Source: Halichondria panicea (lineage: Eukaryota > Porifera > Demospongiae > Suberitida > Halichondriidae). From it: DNA of 64,000 nucleotides. Below are positions 1-10,939 of the stretch, piece after piece. Position 1 is the stretch's first letter, and each line of letters begins with the position of its first letter. The position numbers and the translations under genes were made by a program. The stretch covers positions 5,711,442 through 5,775,441 of the forward strand of contig NC_087392.1 of the NCBI RefSeq assembly GCF_963675165.1. The letters run 5' to 3'. The notes beneath the pieces were generated by a model. That model was not told the origin of the DNA, made no database searches, and saw only the letters and a program-made list of their open reading frames with translations.

Positions 1-3000
1 GAAATAGACCAAGCTTTAAGACAACCTACTGTTGAAATGAACACATTGGCTGACGAAATACAAATGATCTTGACAAAAAGCTTATCAACAAGTATCTCAC
101 ATCCTAGCAGTGACCCCACTCCAGAATGTGTTGTGAGGTATACCAGCTTCCTCAAAGACAGGTACAAACAGATGTCAGACAATAGGCCACCACCATTTAA
201 TATCCCTCAACAGTTGGCAGGTAGCTCACGTCAGTACAAGAGTGATGATAGTGATACATGTATACAGCAGTATGAAAGTGATAACTCACTGATATCTGAT
301 GGTGAATATTGTGAGACTGATCATCACACAAGCCAACAACATTCTATAGCAAGTTCAAGTCAAACAACACCAGCTACATGTAGTAACCAATTTTTAGACC
401 TCAACGAAATGTACACTGAACTTTACGAAGCCCGTTCAAAATGGTACAACCTAGGCCTAGCACTGGGCCTTGATGCAGGTACACTCGATAGCATTGACAT
501 TGAACACAAGAAATGCAAAACCTGTTTAAGGGAAGTCCTAAAACAACGAGATAACACCACAAAGTTATCACATACAGAAATAGACAAAGCTTTAAGACAA
601 CCTATACTGTTCAAATGAACACATTGGCTGACAAAATACAAGAAAAGATATCCACAAAAAGCCTATCAACAAGTAGCTCACAGCCTAGCAGTGACCCCAC
701 TCCAGAATGTGTTGTGAGGTACACCAGCTTCCTCAAAGACAGGTACAAACAGATGTCACCTTTTTCAGATGTCTACAGAACGCTTTATAAAGCCAGTCCA
801 AAATGGTACAACCTAGGCCTAGCACTGGGCCTTGATACAGGTACCCTCAATATCATAGAACACGATAATAAAGAGTGTGAAACCTGCTTAAGGAAAGCCC
901 TAGACAAACGACATGCTATCAGAAGATTGACATGGGCAGAAATAGACCAAGCTTTAAGACAAACTACTGTTCAAATGAACACATTGGCTGATAAAATACA
1001 AGAAATGGCCTCGAAACAAAGCCTATCAACAAGTAGCTCACAGCCTAGCAGTGACCCCACTCCAGAATGTGTTGTGAGGTACACCAGCTTCCTCAAAGAC
1101 AGGTACAAACAGATGTCACCTTTTTCAGACGATTGGCCACCACCATTGAAAGAGAAGTTTACAAAACTAGCTCTAATAGAGAGAAAGAAACACATTCGCT
1201 TAACTCAAGCTAAACACCAACCATCAATCCAGTATGATTACGCTACTGGTAATGTGGACAATATTGTTGAGAGAAAGAAAGCGATTACGCTAGAACAGGT
1301 CTTCGAGCCTTTAAGTGGTGATTCCGAAATAGCTGCACCAAACAGGTACACTGTTGTAATGGACGGAGCCCCAGGAGTAGGCAAAACCACACTCAGCAGG
1401 AAGATATGCATTGATTGGGCACAAGGGAAGCTCATCAAGGACCACCACATTGTTATCCTCAAACCACTAAGGGAACTAAGAGATCACACAGCTGCCTCAC
1501 TCTCTGACCTAATAAAAACTGATGACTTTAAGCAACATGAAAGAGAGGAAATCCTCGATCACATCAAGAGCACGTCTGGTTCGGGAGTTATGTTCATCTT
1601 TGATGGTTTTGACGACCTGAGTAGCAAGCAACGATCTGATAAGAATACTATTTTCTGGAATATAATTCGAGGGAATTACCTACACAACTGTTCTGTGCTG
1701 GTTACATCACACTCATACGCCTCAGGCCCACTACAGGTAATCAACCGTGTCAATCGACATATTGAAGTATTAGGATTCAAGAAAAAAGATATTGAACATT
1801 GTATTAAGCAAAACGTTACAGATAAGACAAAAGCAAAGAAGCTAATACAGATGCTGAAAGAGAGGTTGGATATTGTCTCCCTATGCTATATCCCTCTAAA
1901 CTGCAGGATTGTACTGTATGTCTACCAGCAACAAGATACCTTACCCGACACACTCACACAACTCTATGAGGTATTCATTCTGTACACACTCAAACACTAC
2001 AAGAACAAAATATTTCAAGAACAAGAGCATGAAATTGACAATGAAGAGATAGAACATGCTAATACTATAAAGAAATTGCCACATCAAGTTATCAAATGTC
2101 TAGACTGCCTATCAGAAACTGCATTCACAGGAATGACTCAAGACAAACTGATCTTTAAACATACAGAAGTCACCAAAGAAAGAGGTGCTTTGTCACTGGG
2201 ACTGCTAAACCTAATAAAGTGTACGGGAGTATTGGAGGCTCATTATTATCATTTCCTTAATTTAACCATTCAAGAGTTTCTAGCAGCCAGACATCTCGCA
2301 CTAACAAAGAGCAACAAAGACAAACTAGAGTTTATTACATCTAAAATTGGTGATGATAGATTTAGAATGACTTTACTCTTTCTCTCTGGATTGACTCAAC
2401 TTGATTTTCTTCCCATTGAACAAGCCTTCCCAGCTCCGAAATCAATAGACCCTGGTGTGGAGCATAAATACAAAACCAAAACAAAAGATCTGCGAAAACA
2501 AGAGATATCTCGTTTCTTGTTCCTAGCCCATCTTCAATATGAAAGCCGACAAACAACACACAACTGGCTCTTGCCCTGTCTGGTGACCAATTCACTCAAC
2601 TTGTCAGAGCACAGTCTCTCTCAGTTCGACTGCCTTGTCTTGGCCAACTTTCTCGCCCTAACTCCCAAAGATCACGTGTGGGATGAGATAAACTTGTCTC
2701 AGTGCAGTCTTAATAATGACCGCTTCAAGACAATAATTACAAAGGAACATTCACAAAGAGACATTCCAGTATTGTGCTTAACTAAACAATTAGATGTCAC
2801 TTCCAACAATATCAAGGCTGAGGATTTACATGTATTGATGCCACTATTATCAGTAGAGTCGAAGGTGGACAGCATTAGTATCCCACACTATGAATCATGC
2901 ACTGAGTTCCCCGAGTTAGGAGATGTATTTGTGAAAGGATTAAGGTATTTATATTTTGGTCGACACTCTACAGATCACAATCAAACAGTGCTATCAAATA

Positions 3001-6000
3001 GAGAGATGATCGTTCCCACACATTCAAAAATTTGCTCAGGAATTCTTACCAAATTTTTTGAGGTTATTCGACTTGAAGTTTTGAAACGACTGTCACTGGC
3101 TGGCCCCAAAGCTTTTGACGATTGCCCGGATTGTTCTGGCTCTGGAAACGAGGCTTGGGAAAGTGTTTGCAATGTCATCAAAAATAGCAAGTATATACAA
3201 CACCTTCAAATTCACAAGAGCCAGTTCCATTTATACGATATTACAACACTAATGGCATCTTTGCAAAACAAGAGAAACCTGCGTACCTTGCGTTTACATG
3301 GAAACACAATAAGCCTCGAGGGTCTAATACACTTACGAAATAACTTGCCAGTGAATGTACGTGCTCACATTTCAACATCTGAGAAGGTTAAATTAGCAAT
3401 GTCAGTACACAAAGACAAACTAGTTCATGTTGATATTGAGTCACCTGACAAGTACATACAAGATGATGACTCAGAGCATCTATTTATGCCCTTGCTAGAA
3501 AATTTGCCATCGGAACTACATGGAGTAACTGTTACCACTAAATCATTCGTGTCCAAGGCTCTACTTAGGTCAATAGGAAATAGCAAAACGGTAACTAGTT
3601 TAACATTAGCCAATCTTTCTAATGAGAAGCTCACAAAATGTGCTGGGGAATTTCAAGATATGCTTAAGAAAACCAATAGTTTGCAAACACTGAAACTGGA
3701 CACATGTGAACTGAATGACACATCTATCAAACAATTTGAGGATAGACTCTTACTCAATCCAACTGTGGCACTCAAGTTAAAAGACTCTAGTTGGGGAGAC
3801 AGCAGCTACATCAATTCACTACTTACAGTGAGGTCTCAAAACCTTTCTGAGCTAAGTTTAGGATATACTTTGACTGAAGAACGTGTGAGACAACTTTCAG
3901 AGATAGTCAAAACATGCAAGCAGCTACGAGTCTTGAAAGTCAAACTAAGTGACAATTCAGAAAGTTTCTTTCATGCTCTATCAGATAATCAAAGCCTGAG
4001 AGAACTCAGTATCAAGACTACTGGCAAGATGGCAACATTGTTGTTTCAAACACTCCCATCAACTTCCGTCACCACTTTAGAATTATCAAAGCTTTACGAC
4101 AGTGAAGGACTTGGAAATGAGGGATCTTTAGCCTTTAAAGAGTACATTCATGGAAGTAAAGTGCTAACTGTTTTGAGAGTTCACCGGTGTGGTTTAACGG
4201 ATGAAACGTTTAAGGGAATTACTTTTACGAAGGACTCTCCTTTGAGAGAACTTATTCTCAAAGATAAGTATACAGTAAAGAAAGGTTGGACAGAACTTTT
4301 CAATGGTCTTTGTTCATCATGTATCACCACACTAGACGTCAGTGATAATATATTGCATGGAGAGGAGTGTTGCACAGCTTTGAAACGTCTACTCATCAGC
4401 AACAAAACACTGGCTGTTCTAAAAATAGGTCATTGGTATGAGACCAATGATGACTTGGTTGGTTGTATTGCTGACGCTCTGTCACAAAATTGCTCGTTGA
4501 TGGAACTAACAATCAACCACAGATTAAGCATTCGGGGATGGACAAAACTATTTGAAAGCTTACATGAAAACACAACGTTAAACACGCTAGACTGTAGTGA
4601 AGCTTCTTTACAAGAACTCGACCTAATCAATGAAGTCGCTAAATCTTTGTGTGAAATGCTAATACACAATCAAGGCCTTTAAAATCTAAATATTGCCGAT
4701 AGATTGATTGAGGGTCATTTGAAAGAGTTTGCAATGGCATGCATTCAGAGAAAGAATGTCCTAAATTTAACTATTGAAAAATTAGAAGATGATTTAGTGA
4801 AAGAGATCGAGGGACTTGAAACAGATACTGATAAGGAGTACAATATCAAATGTGAACTAAAGACGATGACTGTTTTAACAAATCTCGTTGAACCATTCTA
4901 CCACACCCACCATCCAGTACGGTTGTTAATTTTATAATGACTTTGTTCTGGTGCTCATGGCATGATATCCCCATGTGTAGGAACATCCCACAATCACATC
5001 GTCAACCACAACTAAAGAATTCAAAAAGGAGGACCACCTGTATGACCTATTCTCTAAGGTGAGTTGATCACTCTCTTATATATAGCTGTGATCCTAGCCC
5101 ATAGCATCATTGTCTGTACATGTTCCTCAGTCTGCTGCTGACTCACCTCAGCCTTCTGCTACAATGCAGCAGCCATCACTTTCTTTAAGAGGTAAACATC
5201 ATCCTGTGTGCATACACGAATCATTAATTCTCTATGTCTATGATACATGCAGATATTGAGTTCATTAAGCCCTCTGTGCAACTTGACATCACATCCAAGG
5301 GTGCAACCTACCATGACGACAGACTGGGGCTCCATATTGACGTGCCTGAGGAAGCAGTATCAGAAGATCTATCTCTCAACATTGGTATGACTCTGTACAG
5401 ACCGTTTCAGTTTCCTTCAGCACCAATTTCTCCAATACTGGTACTGGAACCAAATAATAAAACTCAACTTCACAAACCTGTGAGGGTTACACTACCACAC
5501 ATTATAAGAGGAGAGAAGTTCTGTGCCCGGGTCATGAAAGCAAGTCATGTTAGTGATCTTCTGACTGGCGAGTACAAGTTTTGTGATATTGCTGAAGATT
5601 GTGAAGTTGAACTTCACACTCGAAACAACAAATGTTTTGCCACCTTTTCACTATCACATTTTTGCTTTGTTGCTCTCCGTATGGATGCAGGCAGGCAGGA
5701 GTATGCGTACCAAGTAGGCTGTTGCATCTGTCCCATGGTCCCATCTCATGATGCAATGAACTCTCCAGAGTTCACATTCATTCTCGGTGTCACATACTTC
5801 ATGGCTCCCTGTTTGGAGGTACGTGTGTGGCTTTAATGCTAATTGCTGTAGAATTTACTTTTTTATGGTTCTCTTCATCAGGCAATTACGCAGCAGTTTC
5901 CAGACTACAAACTTATCGACAGGAGCATAGAATTATTTGCAGTTGACAAATCTGAAGGCTCCATACAAGCATCCCTTGTTGGTGAAGAGAGCAGTGCTTG

Positions 6001-6899
6001 TGGATGGGTGGCCTATATAAACAATGCTGATCTCGATGGAACAAAGGTGAGTGTTCACGTGTGTTCAGTTTGTTGTAAGAACCAATCCCACAGAAAATGA
6101 AAGTTAAATCGATTGATCTATGGAGTAAAGATCCCAGACAGCTCATGCTTGAGGTGACACATCGTATGTATCCGCCATCTTTTCAAATAACTGTTCTCTC
6201 TGCGACTGGAGGAGTAACGGGTCCTTCGTTTGTTAAAGTCCAGTTTGAACCTAGCACTGGTGACCACTTCTGCATCACCCTTCCTCTGTTAAAAGTGAGT
6301 GAACATTTGAATTTAATGATTGAGTATGCACTGCAAGCAGCACAAATAACGTCAAATTTATAATATGAATAATTATGCAGGTAAAATCTCCGGCTCAGCG
6401 TCCTGGGACCAACCAATCTATAAGTATACTAACCCTAAATAATTATACATATACCCTAAAATTAATATGCATATTTTCTTCAACTGCATATGCATGCATG
6501 CACTAATTTACATGCACTATGCACATGCATGCAGGAGCTGGTTTGGTCCTAACGAAGGATCACTTGCAACCTTTGAAGGAGCATCTCTGGGAGGTCCGCA
6601 CAAGTTGGAACTCCCTAGCTGGTGCTCTGAGACTGGGTATGCCTGATATCAAGGAAATTCAACACAACCAATCCTATCGCAATGATGGGGACCGACTACA
6701 GGAGGTCCTCTGGGCCTGGATTAACACAGGCAGTGCTACCATCCATGATCTGCTACAAGCTCTGGACAACCCCACTGTGGACTGTAAGCTCTGCTCGAAC
6801 AAGCTTCGTTCTCTGAACATTGAAGAAAGAGAGCGATTGGGTCTATGTGCAGTTAACTCTGCCTGCACACTGTGTGTGCGTGACGTACATGTACCATAG
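1..6899 (+). CDS. NLR immune receptor: death domains-NACHT-LRR-ZU5/UPA-like-death domain (5' end outside window; two reading-frame breaks)
   Basis: Likely cytosolic pattern receptor or death-signalling scaffold. The frame is open from base 1 (end of an upstream death domain). Exons: 1-4916 (with breaks), 4981-5058, 5131-5191, 5253-5818, 5882-6046, 6094-6294, 6381-6423, 6535-6899; all junction phases agree. Order: repeated modules with a death-like domain (WYNLGLALGLD), then NACHT with Walker A GAPGVGKTT near 1366-1392 and Walker B FIFDGFDD near 1590-1615, then leucine-rich repeats from about 2580 to 4900, a ZU5-like domain (5253-5690), a UPA-like stretch (5700-6294) and a C-terminal death domain (6540-6785). 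A 2-base insertion near 603-609 shifts frame between modules 1 and 2, and an in-frame TAA at 4680-4682 interrupts an LRR. Downstream exons remain open and phase-matched, so the stop is recent, a sequencing error, or polymorphic. Domain calls are by eye; UPA is the least certain. Confidence 0.82.
37..1133 (+). repeat. Tandemly duplicated N-terminal NLR modules (three copies)
   Basis: Three copies of one coding module start with MNTLADxIQ at 37, 615 and 975. Each contains the linker SSDPTPECVVRYTSFLKDRY. Copies 1 and 2 each continue into a death-like domain; copy 3 runs into the pre-NACHT region instead. Copy 1 has an extra Ser/Asp-rich insert of about 70 residues. Linker DNA is nearly identical between copies, pointing to recent duplication or gene conversion. 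Confidence 0.85.
4680..4682 (+). other. In-frame stop codon inside the NLR leucine-rich repeats
   Basis: The frame reads NQGL-stop-NLNIAD and then stays open to 4916, where it joins the next exon in the correct phase. The residues on either side form a normal LRR strand, so the stop replaces one codon (for example AAA to TAA) rather than ending the domain. Confidence 0.8.
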
Positions 6900-7090
6900 A
6901 ATTAGATATATAGGACCAATTTTCTACAATAATTAGCTGTCTGTAAAATTAATGCATGTGCATGTTGAGAACTGAAAAAGCTAGTAGGCGATTATTTAAT
7001 ATTGTAGCAGGCTAATACGAGCGTAAATATTTCCATAGCAACCTGAACACTGGCAGAGTGCTGTCATAATTATAATATTACTTTCATGTC

Positions 7091-7096
7091 TTTATT
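7091..7096 (-). terminator. Candidate AATAAA poly(A) signal for CAPN15
   Basis: TTTATT on the plus strand reads AATAAA on the minus strand, about 117 bases after the calpain stop codon. Confidence 0.45.
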
Positions 7097-7155
7097 ACTA
7101 CAAATCTGATGTCATAATAACAATGTCTCAATAATAGCAATTGATACAAATCGAG

Positions 7156-7161
7156 AATAAA
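7156..7161 (+). terminator. Candidate AATAAA poly(A) signal for the NLR gene
   Basis: AATAAA hexamer about 257 bases after the NLR stop codon on the same strand. Position is plausible; no transcript evidence. Confidence 0.4.
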
Positions 7162-7212
7162 AAGGAATGATTTACGTAAGTACAACAATAGTAGGTCTAG
7201 TTATCACTATAG

Positions 7213-10200
7213 TCAACACAGTCTAGGAGAGTGCAGTTCGTGTATGGATGGTGTGAGCAATGGCTGGTGTAGTGCCCCCCAAGTGCCACTGGTGTTATGT
7301 GTGGACTGGTGGAACTCTATCCTCATATAGATGGAGTATGGTTCACTGGGCTCCATCTGAGTCAGCACCAACAAGACTTGTCTGCAGGGGAGGGGAGGGA
7401 ACATTGTTATACTCAGTGTAGACAGACAATCCGCAATACGCATGCATGCATTCAACAAGCATCTCTATAAGTATTAGCAAGTTAAGAAAGTGTTTTGTCA
7501 AGTGAGGTACATAATTTATACACTACACATGCATGTACAATGCTGGGACACTGCTGTGCACAATTACATGTACAAGCATTTGTTGAAGATAAACTAGTCT
7601 TATACAATATCCCTATATAATTATATAGTCCCTAGCTATAATATAGGCTACCTGTGTATGGGTGGTATGCAGTGTACTAGGGGCTAGCCACCTGTGCATG
7701 GGTGGTATGCAGTGTACTAGGGCTAGCCCACCTGTGCACGGGTGGTATGCAGTGTACTAGGGCTAGCCCACCTGTGCATGGGTGGTATGCAGTGTACTAG
7801 GGGCTAGCCCACCTGTGCATGGGTGGTATGCAGTGTACTAGGGCTAGCCCACCTGTGCATGGGTGGTATGCAGTGTACTAGGGGCTAGCCCACCTGTGCA
7901 TGGGTGGTATGCAGTGTACTAGGGGCTAGCCTACCTGTGCATGGGTGGTATACAGTGTACTAGGGGCTAGCCACCTGTGCATAGGTGGTATACAGTGTAC
8001 TAGGGGCTAGCCACCTGTGCATAGGTGGTATACAGTGTACTAGGGGCTAGCCTACCTGTGCATGGGTGGTATGCAGTGTACTAGGGGCTAGCCCACCTGT
8101 GCATGGGTGGTATGCAGTGTACTAGGGGTTAGCCCACCTGTGCATGGGTGGTATACAGTGTACTAGGGGTTAGCCCACCTGTGCATGGGTGGTATACAGT
8201 GTACTAGGGGCTAGCCCACCTGTGCATGGGTGGTATACAGTGTACTAGGGGCTAGCCCACCTGTGCATGGGTGGTATACAGTGTACTAGGGGTTAGCCCA
8301 CCTGTGCATGGGTGGTATACAGTCTGTAGTGTGGAGGGCTCCTCTAGTGCAGAGGATGTTGGCACTCTCCCTAGCATTGCAGCTGACAGTGAAGTGGAGG
8401 TGCTGGCTCTGATTGAAGGCCATGATGATGCGGCAACCATGCCTCAGACACACCTCATAGACATACATACCAGGGTACGGCTGCACAGAGGGGTCAAAGT
8501 GTGGACTGTGGATTATTATTGAAATAATTGCTATCAAGCAAGTAACTTGCAAACCAAAGCTAAAACCCCTCTGAGTACACGCACGAAAGGTAAATGTACA
8601 GGCACTCTATACTATACCCAGTATAGTGGGCCACTAGACTGCCCTATATCACACACCTGAGACTCTATACCACTAGACTGCCCTATATCACACACCTGAG
8701 ACTCTATACCACTAGACTGCCCTATATCACACACCTGAGACTCTATACCCACTAGACTGCCCTATATCACACACCTGAGACTCTATACTACTAGACTGCC
8801 CTATATCACACACCTGAGACTCTATACCCACTAGACTGCCCTATATCACACACCTGAGACTCTATACCACTAGACTGCCCTATATCACACACCTGAGACT
8901 CTATACCACTAGACTGCCCTATATCACACACCTGAGACTCTATACCACTAGACTGCCCTATATCACACACCTGAGACTCTATACCACTAGACTGCCCTAT
9001 ATCACACACCTGAGACTCTATACCACTATACTGCCCTATATCACACACCTGAGACTTTGGCTTGCTATTGGCTGCCAGTAAGAACAGAGACTCTGCCAGG
9101 AAACCAGGGCGTGTCATCACATGCTCATCATAGGATATCATCCGAGAACTGAACACAGACACTACACAGTCTCTATCAGAGGCCGCCCTCTCTTTAACCC
9201 TCCCTCCCACATAAGCCGCCCTCTCTTCAGTCCCAATATCCTCGAGGGGTCTCCAATGATTGAAGGCTAATGGCAGCACAGCATAACTACCGGGCTCCAG
9301 GAATCCTGATCCAGAGACGATGCTTTGTATCTGACTGCCCACCACTAGAGAGCATGCCACAGGGAGGGGGATGGAGGAGGAGGTGGTCTCAGCTATAGGG
9401 TAGCGTAGGACTAGAGCAGCCAGGTCCAACAGATTGTGTCCATCACCTGAGCCACCTCTGTACAGGGGAGGGGCAGACTCTCAATAGGGCATTCTAATAT
9501 CATTATTAGTAGCGTAGGTACATAGCACAGTGAGGGAAGTGATAAAATACAAAATTAAGATATGAGGCAGATGCTGTATCTAGGTATGCCAGAACGTGCA
9601 AATATTGTAACTTTTATGAGACATCCGTATTTCAAGTAGATATATTAGTAGCTAGCTAATCACAACTGGCCCACTCAACATTATACCCCCTCCACTCCAC
9701 CCACCCCCCACCCACCCCCACTCCACCCACCCTCACTCCACCCACCCTCACTCCACCCACTCCACCCACACACCTTGGAGCCTCTTGATACACACAGACA
9801 TTGACCTCAGTGTTCATTGGTATATGGAAGGACAGGAGACTGTGTTGGTTGGGGGCGCTGGAGGGGAGAGTGCTCTGCATCAGAGTGGAGCGCCACTCTG
9901 GACGATACTGACACACGTCTATCTCACAGAAATATCTGCAGGGAAAGTTTGACAATTGATTATGCATTTCAGAGCAATAGAGTGCTAATAGGTATGGACA
10001 TATGCTTCATATGGGACCAGTGTATACTTGTCACTGCTACGTGTTAAGTTTCTGTAGTGATTGCTTAAAATGTTTTCGATACCATTAGATTTAGTTGCTC
10101 AACTAGCACAAATTTCAATGGCATTTCAATACATGGGCACGATACACACCCACACCCACTCACACCCACACACACACCCACCCACTCACACCCACACACA

Positions 10201-10864
10201 CACTCTTACCTGTACACGTCTCTCATCTCTATCCAGAAGATGCCTACCTCTCCTCCCAGTGGTAGCTTCTCCTCTCGTAACCGGGGGTAATGTGACCACA
10301 CCCTATCCCCATCCGACCAATCACCTGTCCAGGAGACCTTGGCCCAGGGATTACGCAGACGCAGCAATCTGAGGGGCAGCGGTGTAAGAATCTGCTGAGT
10401 ATGCACATTATTGCATCAACTGTATGAGACACTCATCACATCAACTCGGACACAGAAATGATTCCCTGAACTCTAATAAGCAGAACAGTTTCTGTAGGTC
10501 CCGACATACACAGGTCATGATTGCAGTACCCGACATACATGTACACAGGTCATAATTGCAGTACCCGACATACACAGGTCATGATTGCAGTACCCGACAT
10601 ACACAGGTCATGATGGCAGTACCTGACAGTTCTCTCCAGGTCCAGGGTGAGGACATCAAGGATGGAGTAGGCGTGGTTAGGCTCCAACCCCACTCTGTAG
10701 TAGTCCTCCTTACATATATTGTGTCCTCCGCAAGAAGCACCCATTGGAAATCTGAAGACACGATTACAATAGAGTGTGGATACATGTGCTCATTGAGGTA
10801 TGAAATGAACACTCTAGAGGCACTATTGTATAGTTGGAGTGAACACTAGCTACAGCCCCCCACT

Positions 10865-10939
<75 letters not shown>

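Larger units (their letters stand above)
6900..7212. other. Convergent 3' intergenic region between NLR and CAPN15
   Basis: AT-rich stretch of 313 bases without coding potential. It holds the 3' UTRs of both flanking genes; poly(A) signals for the two strands are annotated separately and lie past one another, so the transcripts probably overlap at their ends. Confidence 0.6.

Noticed and set aside
37-618. Separate small upstream gene ending at 618
   Set aside because: Same duplicated module as the NLR and interrupted only by a 2-base insertion; better read as one gene with a frameshift.
8302-8330. Donor GTATAC after ACTACAGACT (8320) for CAPN15 exon 10
   Set aside because: Gives the wrong phase for the last exon; donor GTGGGC at 8301 gives the conserved PPMHRQVLLVL join.
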